A DNA stretch of 64,000 nucleotides. Origin: Nilaparvata lugens (lineage: Eukaryota; Arthropoda; Insecta; Hemiptera; Delphacidae). The notes under the pieces are model-generated. The model was given only the letters and a program-made list of their open reading frames with translations, did no database searches and was not told the DNA's origin. The position numbers and the translations under genes are program-made. Each line of letters starts with the position of its first letter. The stretch's first letter is position 1. Shown in pieces: positions 12,900 through 26,227 of this stretch. The stretch covers positions 16,788,778 through 16,852,777 of the forward strand of contig NC_052510.1 of NCBI RefSeq assembly GCF_014356525.2, written 5' to 3'.

Positions 12900-15800
12900 A
12901 GGAATTTATCTCGTATAGGGGTCAGTAGGCTCAGTACCGATGGGGTTTGAGAGAGGTCAAGTGATAGAAGTAAAATCATGAATACATTCTTCTCATACGA
13001 TATGATTTATAGATTTCATGATTTTCTGTTGTTTTGAATGTACAGCAAGGGAGAGCGATATTGCATGCATCCAGTGGCCATATTGATGCTGTAATTTTCT
13101 GTAATTTTCCCCATTCTGGCGTTTATCCTGCTGTACCACACTAGCTACATCCTGGATTTAATGACTTAATTTCAGTTCAACATACAGTTATAAGTAGAGG
13201 AGCACCAATCTAGATCAATAAACTAAAATCCCGAAGCAGCGGAATCATTGGATGCTAAATAGGTATATTTCGCTTGTTCAAAATAGTTGATCTGGGTTGG
13301 TGCAACGAAATAATCTCTTCAAATAACTGCTTACAGCTGTATCTCCCATTGAATGAGCACTGATTAGCGCATGTTTCCCATTGGATTATCAGTACAGAGG
13401 TATTCAAACAATAGCAAGGCGGTGCCTACACAATGCATTAACAACAGGCAAGCTTTTTACACTCTTTTAACTCATAAACACGCATGCGCATGTATGCTCA
13501 ACACACTCAAGCGCAATTTCAAAGAGCAAAAACCATTCCGCCCTATTCAATGCCGTGCTACACATCTGAACAGCTGTTCAATAATAGAGTGCGAGGGAAA
13601 ATGTACAGAGAAATAATGTTAAACTCAGAAGAGAAAGAGAGGAAGAATCGGGAGAAAGACGAAGAGGGAGAGGAAATATGGATGAATTTATAAGAGTAAG
13701 GGAGAGAGTAGTACAGGGTGGAAAAACAAATATTACTGGTCGGCGTTGAGAAGTAATAAAAATAATAACAGTGGAATTTGGCAGCTAAGGTCATTGAACT
13801 CTGAACTTTAGTTGGAAGGCGTTCCGTCAATTTTGTAAAGTTCGCACATACAAGCGATCACGCTATTTAATCTGCAGCTAATTTGCTCAGCTGCATTTGC
13901 TAACACGGGCTACTCCCTTTTTGAGACAAGGATATGTTTGATATCACCTGCCAGGACATGAGGAATTGTTAGAATAGAATGGAAGGATAAGAAGGAAGAA
14001 GTCCCGTTTCAGCAATTTTCGGTTTCCTCTATAGGTTTTTGATTCAAATTTGAATTTGGCTCGTGCAGATGATGAACTAGACCGGAAGTATATTTGTGTC
14101 TACCACCTGTTGGGTTATTATGTCCTGCTATTTTACAGGATCAAATCCTAATTGATCAATTCCAATACCGTTGGAATCATGTTTTCTTTCATTTTAGAAT
14201 TATTGAGAAGCTCCACATCCCCCCAGACAAAAGGATGCTATTTGCCTATTGTACCTTATCTTGTCAGCAGATCTGCTCATGACTTACTTGATCTTAGTTT
14301 TTTAATTCGTCATTTGAACTTCTAGTTCTCATAGAAGGGCCTGATCGATATCGATGGCTTGATTGATAGGTTGTTGATGAAGACGTGACTGATTGATGCA
14401 GATTTCGGTGCGAATAGTGGGTATCTAACTGCGTCCATTTGCATGCGATTCTCACACAATACAACATAGAAATCCTGCTATGGAAAATTATTGATCTGTG
14501 AAATAAGAGATGATGTGATGATCTTATGGAGATGTTGATGATCATTCTGTGACAATAGCAAGCTATTCTAGATCTATGGATGAGAAAAGTGAACAAGTAT
14601 GTTATAATGATATGATGTAATTATTTTTAACCACATTCAGTAATAACAATGAACGATAAAATAAGAGAAAATACTATATTAATACAATATCATTCATATA
14701 ATAACAGAGGTACTAGGGGTGTATTTAATTATTTCAATTATTTAGTCCCCGTTTTCCTAGATGAAAATCTAAGTTTACTTAAAAGATGTTCTACTGAATA
14801 TCGAGTTCCAATAACAAGGGATTGGTATTTGAAACACATTAACATCTTCTTCCAAAAATAACATCATGCTGAAGAATAAATGACTACTTGGGCGTCTGAT
14901 TGTAAATAATTAGGATATATTGCAATGAACTAATGAACTAATAAAAAGTAATATTATGATAATGATAAAAGATATAATATGATACGGTAATGAAACTAAT
15001 GACTTATATATATATATGAAAAGTAATAAGAAGTAAATAAGAGCTGCCATAATGGTATGAATAGTGGTGTAAATAACGCTGATCATCCAGAGACCATAAC
15101 GAGCGATTGCCAGTGCAGCGGATAGCATGAAGGTGATCATAGCTGCAGCGACCTTGACAGAACGTTACGTCTACCGTTATGTTACGTATCTGCGTTATCT
15201 ATCTCATTTTTCTACGGTTTCTGCTCTCTTTCGCTTTCGGTCTGCCAGCCAGCATGACGCATCGCTACACCTCCATCCGACCGTGACTATTATCACTGGC
15301 AACCAATGCGTCGCTTGTTATCAAACATTAATTTATTTTGAAATTCAAACATTTTCGGGCAGGTGTTTTTTCAGACAATCATTTTATTTTGAAAGTCAAA
15401 CATTTCGGGGTATGTAACGTTTTGTTTTCTTATTTAGGGAATTTCTTCATCGATTGTTTTATTAACATTACAAATCCCACAAAATATATTCGTATGGCTT
15501 TTGGTGGTGAGAAGACCCTTATGAGAAGGTCTCATCTAGTCTGAATATTATTTCAGCCGTCAATGAGCCTCACAATTTGTATAAATGGTAATGAAGTTCA
15601 AAAAAAGTTATGTCATAGTTTCTTAAAATAGTTTTTCCAAAAATGAAAAAAACTATTTTTTGAATTGAATTAGAGGATTATAAACTGAAAAACTGGAATA
15701 TTGTACTGAAAGATTACTGTAAACTTAAAAATTATTCAGTTGAAAAGACCAAGCAAAAAACTTTTCAAAATGTATGTATTATATCCTGAGCCAAATCTTC

Positions 15801-18800
15801 CTTTTATTCTATTGGGTAGCAGCAATACTATTATCATTATTTCACATAACAATTAGAGACAAAGTGAAGGTATCTCTACTGCTTCCAGAGCTACATATCA
15901 AAACGATTTTGAGAGGAACGATTTGGATCGAAAATTTAAATGAAATTATTATTCATACATTTTTCCCTATTTCTTGACGCAAATCGTCGAGAAGGCCTAC
16001 TAAATTCTATTAGAATGTATCTGAGAACCAAGTACATATTTTGGCGTTCCAGAGGATACAAATACCATTTACCAGCTGGTTCCCCCGAGGTTCACTAGGG
16101 TGTATTGAGCTCCGAAAACAAACAAGCTAAATTGACTGATCATGTCACGTAGGGGTTGAGGCTGGGGCCAGTAAGGGCTGATTCTTGTAAATGACTGGCG
16201 CTGTAATGTATTTTTCGAGCAAGTTGAGTGTCGGTGTCGACCCCTAGCGTGCAAGTACACTGACCTACATTCGCGCAGTGGCTGGAGGTCGTTGAACCGC
16301 GATTGCTCAACCCTCTGCGGCGCTGTCTTCAACGGCCTTTGCTTTGCATGCGGCTACTCACCCGAAAACACATCATTACATGCACAAACGGCGACAAGGA
16401 AGTCTGTGTTTCACTTATCTCAGTCATCTTTATTAATTTGTTCGGCAGAGATTTACATGCGGGCCTAGCTGCCTGGGAGGTCGCTCGAATCTGAATTGGG
16501 TGTTTAATGATCTTTCAAGCAAATACAATACTCTAGTTTCTTCTCCTGGTCTTGTGGATATATTCAAGTAAATACAATATTACTTTCTGTTGAAGATCTT
16601 TTAAGAAGATGCAATTCTACATTCTCATCTATTTTTCGATGAACTTAGGCTCTTAGGTTCTAGATCGATTCTTAATTTAGAAGCTCTAGATTGTCTCAGA
16701 AAATTTTCAAGTCACTAAATCATTTTTTTTTTAATAAAAGTTAGCATAGTAAGCATAGTAATAGTATTTTAGCTATAGCCTAACGATTTAATTTTTTTTT
16801 TATATTTATGAAATATACCTGTATGTTTTTATTTTTATTTTTTTCTTGTGTTGTTTTTGACACCTCATTGCAGTAATGCCATAAACATAATAATAATAAT
16901 AATGATAATAATAATTCAGAAATATGAGTAAGAGAAATAGGATACGTAACATAAATTATAGAAGCTTAGAATCAGTTGAGAACAATATTTATTCTTGGTC
17001 TCTTGAAACCAAGAAACATTTATTCTTGGGACACATAATTAAAAATTGAAAAACATTGAAAACCCTCAATCTCAAGTAATCATTCAAGTCAGAGTTAATG
17101 CCAAAGCTGGTATTCAATCACATTCACCTACCTATTACTTTGGATTGAGATAAGGCTTGTTAATAACAAGTTGAACATCGATATTCTCCATTGATGACAA
17201 ATTTTAGGCCCTTAATAACGAGGAATAATGTTCACAGAGTGTGAATTTCATTATGCTGAAGGATAAAGTAGCACGAGTTACTAAGTAGGAGGTAATGGAA
17301 TATTATAAAAGTTGTTTAATTTCTGTCAAAAAAGCATTTGGAATGTCGAGTTAGTTCACCTAGTATGTCTATCCAGAACAAGAATGCAAAATACAAAACT
17401 CATGGAATACCCAATACTAGTAATAGTAGGTAGGTGACAGACTGTCATTCCTGTTGGTTCCTTATCTCTTGAGGGATGAGAATTTCATACTGCCATTTCC
17501 CTGTCATGTAACGTCAATCATAAACTGAAGCAATAAATAGTGCAATGATAATTTGAAATGAAAATATTTATTATCTATCAGGTGGAGCTAGGATTTGACG
17601 TTAACTTTTTAATACCTTATAACGTGACTTTACAAGACACTTCTACATGAAATTTCGTGTAATCGAGATTATGATCTATTTAAAATCGATTTGCACAGCC
17701 TTAGCTGATCTTTGAATGATATCAGATTCGATAATCAGTTTCAATATATATTTGAAAATTCTATCTTTCGTGTTAAAAATACTTCTAACTAGACTACTGA
17801 AATGTTTCTAACCAACCTATACCGCAAGTAAAATATTACTCTGATAGTAAAACTGAATGACGACACTACTGTCAATATTCTTACAGCTATTTTCAACTGT
17901 TTCTATCAGGCGAAAGTTATAGTTCCAAGGCTCGTTATCAATCCTTAACACTTTTATGCTAGCCTACTCTAAATCATTTCCAGTGTCATCTGTGCCATTC
18001 ATTCTCGTGGCATAAAGTTATCATAAATATGTAAGCACATGAAGACATAGAGAGAAGTAATGAATAGTGAATGTTGGTATGTCATTCTCGCGATTTATTG
18101 GTTATTTCATAACATTGCAATATTACTGGTTGACTAAAACAAGGCTGTTGTTACATCCCATGAATGTAATAAGCGATCACTTCTTATTACATTACTTGTG
18201 TGTATCTATGTTGATGTTTTTCTATCGCTCATAATAGCAGCTAAGGACGATATCTTTCAATTTTATGACTATTCTAAATGAATTTTAATTCATGAGGCTG
18301 TATTAATTTATGACCTCTTATCTATACAGATACTTTTGAAGTTATCTCATCTATAATCACTATCGTTTTCATGTGGTATTAATTACTTAGTGGGTTCAAT
18401 TGAATATAAAAATCAAAGATCTTCGTGTCTTATTGTTGTATTATCCGTCCTTCTCTTCCATAAACCTCAATTCCAAGGCTTCAACACACATTTCAGAGAT
18501 ATCCAATATAGTGAGTGTGTTGAGTGAAAGAACACTTGCATTTCAGTTACCACATCAGTCAGAAGGATTACTCTTGTTTACTCCATTAACCCCCGCTTCT
18601 CTGTTAACTTTCACTGAAGATTTTGAGATAGTTTGGTTGAGAATAGAAATTTTGGGATGGATAATCCAGGGAATCTTTTGGTTCATAGAATGTGAACACC
18701 ATAGTCAGAAGTCAGTTTAGTTACTATTGAAACCACTTTTGCCATTCAAGATACGGCTCCAAGGATGATACCGTTATTTATGATTATCATTCATCAGCGA

Positions 18801-18845
18801 TTTTTCCCTCGAAACCCATTATAAAAATGTCCTAAAATAGCAAGC
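12900..18845. other. Unassigned sequence with one GC-richer island
   Basis: About 6 kb without a supportable gene. A GC-richer island at 16060-16500 and another at 15130-15300 stand out but contain only short frames. (AAT)n occurs at 16886-16914 and (TA)n at about 15003-15014. Frames of 60-106 codons, including 18400-18720, encode no peptide that I recognise and lie in sequence of the same composition as its surroundings. Confidence 0.3.
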
Positions 18846-18849
18846 TCGG

Positions 18850-20020
18850 AGAGACTTGAAATGTTATCAAAATCCACTTTATTTTAATAAAAATAAATAT
18901 TTTACAGGAGCATGCTTTCGTGTAATAGTATATTTCGCACCTAGGGCCGAAAATGAGACTTTTCCGGCTCGAAATCGGTTTTCAAGTCCGAGGCCGTAGG
19001 CCGAGGACTAGAAAAGATTGTGAGCCGGAAAAACATTTTTGCCCATGGTGCGAACGCTATTTTTCGCCACACAGAAAAATAAACAATATATCATTTTCCC
19101 TCAAATATTATCCGTAATTATTTATAATAGACATTATATTTATTCTAGCAGCAATGTTACTTTCTTATTAATAAACTATAAATATATAACTACATTTAGC
19201 ATCAACTTGCAAATGCAATAAGTAAGTACCCTTATTGTTTTTCGTTTTCTTTGTTTGTAATGTTTTTTGGAAAATAAAGTTCATATAGGCCTATGAGAAT
19301 AATTGTTCATTAAGCACTTCCGAAAGAAAAAGTGGAAGGTCATAGCTCTAGCAAATCTGAGGTAATCTGAATATCAGGAAATTGTCCAAGTATTTTTATT
19401 TTTTTTTCTGATAAGTCTAAATAACCTAAAAGATTATGTTCAATTATGTGGGAGGTTGAGTTTAAACTTTTTTATTCTTTCAAATGACAATAAGATGATA
19501 TTATTATAAATGTTTTAATTATTGAATAATAAACACAAATAATGAAAAGTTTTTGATCAGCTGTTTTAGCATACTTGAAATTTGGCCATTCTGAATGTCA
19601 ACGTCAACAATGCTTGTTGTCATCGACTTAGGAAGTTTAAGTTAGAAGTTCTATCCTACTCTGAAAATCGAATTTGAATAGTCTATAATATATATCTTAT
19701 CTGTATTTCATTCATCCAAATAAAATGAATACTTTATTCAATTCTAGAAGCATAAACTGATTTCGTTTCATAAACTATTTTGTAAACACATTCACATTAA
19801 ATCAGAATCAGCTGACTCCAAGGTTATTTTACAGCCCTAGGGCCGTAAAAATTGCACCGGCCTGGTCAGAAAACAATCACTTTCGGCCTCCATATGACGC
19901 ACGTAAACCAGCTCATTACATCCAAGTGGGGCGAAAAAGAAGTTTGATGATGTGTGAGCACACACGAAAGCATGCTCCTATTTTGACAAGCAGTGGATTT
20001 TTGACAACATTCAAGTCTCT
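18850..20020. mobile_element. Large fold-back / terminal-inverted-repeat element
   Basis: The left end, from AGAGACTTG at 18850, is repeated in inverse orientation at the right end, finishing with CAAGTCTCT at 20012-20020. Matching blocks inside the arms are TTATCAAAATCCACT, AGGAGCATGCTTTCGTGT (18906-18923, complement at 19963-19980) and TTTTTCGCCAC (about 19060-19070, complement about 19926-19936). The outer arms are about 75 bp and imperfect. The roughly 1.17-kb element contains no transposase frame. I see no clear target duplication at its borders, so its superfamily is unassigned. Confidence 0.75.
18934..19054. repeat. Nested perfect-block hairpin inside the fold-back element
   Basis: Three nested complementary block pairs share one centre: TTCGCACC with GGTGCGAA, TTTTCCGGCTC with GAGCCGGAAAA, and AGTCC..GGCC with GGCC..GGACT around a GTA loop. 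The result is an extended 121-nt stem-loop in the left interior of the larger element. This subterminal structure lies outside the terminal arms, so it is a separate feature of the element's architecture. Confidence 0.75.
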
Positions 20021-21643
20021 TAAATTATTTCAGATAATATCATTCATATAATTATCAGAATTGCTCATGGACCAGTACTCACAACAGTATAATAATAACA
20101 CTATCACCATTATTCATCACTCTTTTAAAGTGTTATTGTCTATTGTCTTTAAGAATGATGGCCTTCATTGGATTCCATCCAGCTATAAGTGTGTAGGAAA
20201 CTGCAAAACAGAATGTTTTCATGATACTATGTTTGAAGCATACTTGGATACTCTGTATCTAGCCTGCATAAAACTATAGGCCCATATCATTTTCTGTCCC
20301 ATGCTAAACAATTTCGAGGTGATCTGAAATTTTTTCAGATTTATATGCATTGCAGTCAAAAACAAATAAATCCTTCAACAGCCTTGATAGTAATAACTCA
20401 GTTACGTATTCCACAAGAATCACACAGGTTACAGCGGAAATTGAAATATTAGAAACAGAAAAATTTTAAATGTGAGAGATACTCCCTGATTATTGAATCT
20501 AACACTACTGTTGTAATATTCATACCATTATTTATTTTCTCATGTACAATTATAATTCTAGGTACGGGAAGGTACAACAAACTTATGCTCAAAATTCTAA
20601 ATCGAAATGAAGTAAGGTTTGGAACCACTCATTGATAGAACATTGAGTTTACAGTATCTGTGAGTGGGGATTGTATGGGAAGTGATGGGAAATTTACATG
20701 ACACAGAATCACTTTTCAAATTTACGATATCATGACGATTTCCTTCCAATTTCCCTACTCTTCTCTCCCTCACATTTAACGGCAGCCTAGACCTCTTCCC
20801 CACTTTTAACGGCTTTTTCGTGGTCGACTTTCTTTCCTCGACTACTTGACTTGGACTTTTTATTGCCGAAGCGTGTTCGATGAAAGTAAATTTTCGTGCA
20901 AAAACTGCGTTACAGCTTTGAACGTGACCCTCAGGGAGCTGCTATTGATTATATTCGGGTAATAAGCCGCTGACACATGCGTGATTCCGCAATATTCGCG
21001 GTAGCAAGAGATAAGCCTCATTCAAGCTACAATCATGTAAGCCTAGGGAGAAAACGTTAAAGTTTTCTAGAATCCATACCACTTATTCCGCATTGAAGGT
21101 TTTGGTAGATATAAGGTATGAATATTATTGTCTAGTATGCTATTCAGATTGATTATCTATCTTCTAGTTTGCTATTCAGTCTTCTAGTATTTTATTCTGG
21201 AAGTATTTTAGTCTTTTGTCACATTTATTATTCTGATTATATTCAAATCCAATTTCCAAATGACATATTCCACAATAATTATGCTGTTTGGATTTATGAT
21301 AAGTAACTCGTAAAGGATTTGGACAGATATTTCATGTTGAAGAAAATAATTGTTTGCTTCTAATATATATAATATTGTTCATGGCTCTGGTTGAGTTTTC
21401 TCAATTTTGGCATACAAAAAAGTTTATGAGGCCTGTTACCGATCTTCTGTATCTGGTTTTTGAGTCAATTTCCTATCATTCTTGTAAAATGTTATCAAAT
21501 TGTCGAATTATAGGTTAATGGTAAAATCTGGTAACTCACAAGACTCGTTAACATTTTATTTATTCTCAGTACCTAGGTCTACTCTTGACTTTGTTATTTG
21601 TTCACACAATAACGTCATTGTAGGGCTGTAGGGATACATTATT

Positions 21644-22573
21644 CAGGGTTGGTGAAAATTATGGAAACTGCTTAATATTTCTTCTACAAGGATGATTTGA
21701 CAGTAGGTTCCATTGTAGATCCTAAAAAATCTACTTTTATGTCGCTTCAGAATTTTGCTCCACCATCTTGGAACCGCCATTTTTAGGCTCGCCGCAAAGT
21801 AGACCTACGCTAATCCACGAAAAGCAACCCACGCCGTGGGATGTTTTGTAAATGTAAACCATTGCTAGGCTTCTCTAGACATCTGTGTAATACATGCAAT
21901 GAATAATCCACTTGTCACCTGATTGATTATGAATAATTCGAAAGCAATGGTTCATAAAGCATCTCACGGCGTGGGTTGCTTTCCGTGGGCCTTCTTTGCG
22001 GCGGGCCTTAACCATACTTCATTTTTCAAATGGGAAGGTGATCATAATATGAAACATGATTCCAATACAGATTCTCGAGAGAAAATGAATGGCGAAAACC
22101 ACACATCGATATCTTAAATCGTTTCAAAGTATTCAAGTTTAAAGATACTGGCAGAGAAAACTCTTATAATTGAGAGAAAACTCTTAGTAATTCTGTGATA
22201 CTGGTGAATCATACAAAATTGGGATGAATAAGTACGTTAGAAATCTGACAGATCAAATTTTCCTGTTTATTGATTTTCAGATTTCGCCATTCATCTTGTT
22301 TTGAAATTCTGCATCGAAATTTTGTATTATATATGGCTTTTACTATTCATTTTGTCTTGAAATTCTGTTATCAAGATCATGTATCATGCCATTTACCACT
22401 ATCCCATTAAAAAAAATACCTTGGATCAAAAATGGCGTTTCCAAGACATCAGACCAAAATTTTGAAACCACATAATGTAGCTTTTTATTCAAATGGGATA
22501 TCAAATAAAACCTATTGTCAAATTAGCCTTGTAAAAAAATATGAAACTGTTTCCATAATTTCTACCAACTCTG
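21644..22573. mobile_element. Inverted-repeat DNA transposon remnant, about 930 bp
   Basis: The left end, from CAGGGTTGGTGAAAATTATG at 21644, and the right end, finishing with CCAACTCTG at 22573, are inverted repeats of about 27 bp with few mismatches (block TTATGGAAAC shared exactly). The right end abuts TA; the left is preceded by TT, so a TA target duplication (Tc1/mariner-like) is possible but not proven. There is no transposase frame, so this is a non-autonomous copy. A second transposon sits inside it at 21786-22007. Confidence 0.65.
21786..22007. mobile_element. Nested MITE with TTA target duplication (PIF/Harbinger-like)
   Basis: The ends GGCTCGCCGCAAAG and (complement) GGCCCGCCGCAAAG are inverted repeats, and the complementarity continues inward for about 75 bp through AAGCAACCCACGCCGTG and ACCATTGCT. 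The element is flanked by TTA at 21783-21785 and TTA at 22008-22010. A 3-bp TTA duplication with GG-starting ends is what PIF/Harbinger elements leave, so that assignment is an inference from family knowledge. No transposase is encoded. The small frame at 21923-22117 runs across the element border and is not a gene. Confidence 0.75.
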
Positions 22574-22599
22574 TATATATATTAAAAGTAGCCTACTAA

Positions 22600-25500
22600 T
22601 AATACTATTATTTGAATAGTATCAGCTTTTTTCGAATCACCAATCCAGGAACTTGAATCACATTACTGTTGAGAGACGCCAGAGATGTATTGGGGTTTTA
22701 ATAATTCGTCTATTCAAAATTCATTCATCCTTCCTATTTTTGCTCACCATCTAAGTTTGGCTTGGTTTTCAATAATTATGGGCATTACAGATGCGCAGAT
22801 ATTTAATACTTTATTGATCTAAGTGTTCCAACTCCAGAATCATTCAATATTCATCGGTTTCGGTTCGTCAATATGTGAATTTCAAATCACAAAATTCATT
22901 TTTCAAAAGGTGTCATGTAACGGTACATACTTATAACTTATTCAATACATAAATCAATGTTTTAAATCCCTCTAATTTATTCAATTTATCGAGGACTCGT
23001 ATGAATACGATAAGCTCATCTCCTTCATATTATTCTTTTGGATTTCGATTTGGAAGTCTAAAGAGACTGATACAGTCTAAATTCTCATTAATCATGGAGA
23101 TTTTTATCTCCTAGAAGACCCGGAATTATAAGTTAGAAAATCACTTCCTTTCCTAGCTACGATATGTAGCTCATTGATATAATTTTCATAGATTTAAAAT
23201 AGTAAACAGTATATCTGTTTGAATAGGAATTATTGGAAATATTTGAATTCTGTCATGATGTCGCAAATGATGAATTGAAATTAGAGCTCTTGAGATATTA
23301 GGATTTTTTCAAAAAGCAACAGGAACAAAATATCTTTACTGTTCAGAATAGGATATGTCTTTATTTCATTAAAAAACAACAATAGTAGAATAGTACTTAT
23401 TTATACAACTTAGCAAATAATGAAGCTAAGTATAACCAAGTATATACTTTTCAGCCTTATTTATTATCATGCATTAAATTGAAATGTTAGCACAAAAGAC
23501 TATTTGAAATACAAATAATAATAGGTAGTTATTGAATTGTTTTTCAAAGTAGACAGCATATGATAGTAAGATCTTCAATTGTTGTTATCTATTAATTTTT
23601 TTCTTTATGATTTCTCATACTTTTCCATAATCATCTTGCTGTTGTTCAATCTCTTATTTCATTCTAGCAGGTAAACCGTGCAGGTAAATCGTGCAAGAGT
23701 CTAATTAAAAACTTGACAAACTGAAAACTTGACCTACTGAAATCTTGAAGAATTGAAAATAGGCCGGCCTATAACCATCCACAGCAAATTAAGAATAAAT
23801 TATGCAAAATTTCATTTAATCAGTCCACTGCTTCAGTCTCGAATTTCCTATCCTGTAAGTGTATAAGCCAATTCTTTCCTTTATTATATTATAGATAAGG
23901 CAAAATATTTGAAGAAGGGTTCATAGCACACTTTTGTCAAATACAAATCCTTTTGATTTATCATCAACACAAATTACTGTACAAATGTAGAACTCGATCG
24001 TGAACTTACTGGTCAACTAATAATTTCCACATTATCACTAAAATCAACTATAATTTCCATGAAACAGGTCTCGGTCATTCGCCCCACGCCATGCCTTGAA
24101 CTGCTGTCAAATAGGTCCTGTACAGCTTTCCGTGGTACAGTAGTTGTCGAATTGACTGGGCTAAATTTAGCCAAATTCAGCCGCCCGACCGAGAATGTCA
24201 TAACCAGCAGTCTGCCTGTCGCTTCTACTGTCTCACTCAACATTCTACGTCAATAATAATTATTCCAGACTCACCTGGTCGCCATTATTAGACCAGAGAG
24301 AGTAGCCTATCCTGATCGATAACACTGGCCATGAATCTGAAATACTTTCTCGGTCATTGTCATGGCGAATCATACACATGCTACAGTAGAGTTATTTTAC
24401 TGGTGATGGCCTAATATTCGATCAATTAAGTTACAGAGAATTAAGATTGCAGAATCAGATAAGCTATATTATTAAGCGATTAAGAAATCATGTAATTTTA
24501 TCAGTAAATATGTTGATTGTTGCGAAATATCCCATTAGATTTTGGTGGAATATTCTACGTCATCCCAATAATGTATACCATGATAAAGGAAAGAACTCGC
24601 TAATATACTTAAGGGATAAGGAATTCACGAATGACGCATCATCACATCTGAACTACTGGACTGATTAACTTGAAATTTTGTATATAGATGTTTAATTCAC
24701 CGAAGATGGTTATAGGCCTATTTTAAATTCTTTAAGATTTCATTCAAGTTTTTAATTAGACCCTTTCGGAGCACGGGTTACCTGCTAGAGAATAAGTAAA
24801 TTGTAGCGAAATATTCTAGTAGATTTTTGTGGAATATTATACGTCATCTCAAGATCAAAGGCACAGGTGAAACAATCCTGTGATCTTTAACAAGAATTTG
24901 AGCTAATTACTCGGTTAAAATAAAAACATAATGTTATGGGCCACTAATTCTACTAATAGAACACTCTGATTTCTCTACTAATGGTGATGCTTACATGAGC
25001 ATGAGCTTCAGGTTTTTACTTAGATAATAATGGGAAGCATAATGATTGCATTTGAGATTATATTATAATTTTCATTACGTAGATTACATTCAATATGCCT
25101 AGAGATAGGAGAGCCTTTAGCTCCAGATGTGTTCCAAGATGTGGCTTTTTTGCGAGTTTTTTTTGAGAGTATCCGATCTTCATCTGCACAAATTTAAGAT
25201 CTTGAAATGAAACAGTTTTTCATCTCGAGTGGACAAGAAATGAATTTTCAATTTTCAACTGATATGTTGATATGCTATTTGAACCAATGAAACTCCATAC
25301 TGCTCATCAGTGTTATTTCTAGAAAACTCCACACAATTGTCTGTGAGTCATACTATTGTCTAATGTTGCTTGCTTGCACGGTCCAAGTAATGTCAGCTAA
25401 TGCAGCAGAGATTGATGGAGATGCAGATGGCGATGGCACCCTTGTATTTGCACCCTCATGCATCATTTCACACCCTCGCGTCCATGTCAATCTCACTCAC

Positions 25501-26080
25501 TGCAACACATGCAATTCTTCATGAATACTAACTTGTTCACTTCCCTTATTGTCTGGTAATTTTCCTTTCATTATTTGCCTACCCTTCCTCCTACTCACTT
25601 TCAGTGATCACTTACTCAGTACCGTGACAATCTGGGTGTTAAATTGCAGGGGGAATTGTCAGTTTTCTAGAAAATTGTAAAAATGCTCACATTTGTTCCA
25701 TCCCTTCACAAGCTATTGTTGACAATTTTTCTTGAAGATTGTGACAATCCAGATAGTTTTTATGCCACACCCTTGAATTTTCAAGTTTGTAAAGTGACAT
25801 CCCTTATCTGGATGTTGTAGAGTATTTTTCTCGAAAGTGGAAACGCTCAATTTTTTTACATTACACCCCAATGTCCAAGTTTGTATTTCTCCCCTCTTAA
25901 AATTGTTGTTAAATATTTTTTCTTCGAGAATCTAAAAATCCTTTCTTCTATGGCATTCAACCCTCGAATTTTCCAGTAGGCCAATGCATCGCATCCTACT
26001 GATGGATCAATTCATTGTTGAGAGATTAGTATTCTAGAAAATTCTAAAAATTCTTAGTCTTTTTAGATTTTACCCTCGAG
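22600..26080. other. Unassigned sequence with a short direct repeat
   Basis: No supportable gene. A roughly 50-bp block at 24518-24570 (GCGAAATAT, AGATTTT, GTGGAATATT, ACGTCATC) recurs diverged at 24801-24850, about 280 bp downstream in the same orientation. Overlapping frames on both strands at 24013-24256 look mildly protein-like but match no family that I know. Confidence 0.35.
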
Positions 26081-26086
26081 TTTCCA

Positions 26087-26227
26087 CTCTTTTACTCTCT
26101 CCCTCCCATAGCAAACAATCATTGCTGCATTCAACTCTTTTACTCTCTCCCTCCCATAGCAAACAATTATTGCTGCATTCCACTCTTTTACTCTCTCCCT
26201 CCCATAGCAAACAATATTATTGCTGCA
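26087..26227. repeat. Tandem repeat, 48-bp unit, three copies
   Basis: Units start at 26087, 26135 and 26183 with CTCTTTTACTCTCTCCCTCC, each followed by CATAGCAAACAAT and ATTGCTGCA. The spacing is exactly 48 bp between the first three starts, and the last copy carries a small insertion (ATT). The copies are nearly identical, so expansion is recent. The minus-strand frame through it simply shows a repeated peptide. Confidence 0.9.

Noticed and set aside
21923..22117. 64-codon frame
   Set aside because: It crosses the right end of the nested MITE and is only open by chance.
24013..24285. Minus-strand frame of 76 codons plus an upstream ATGGCGACCAG|GTGAGT donor-like site at 24275
   Set aside because: The donor-like site would splice out the frame itself, the mirror frame on the plus strand is equally open, and no family is recognisable.
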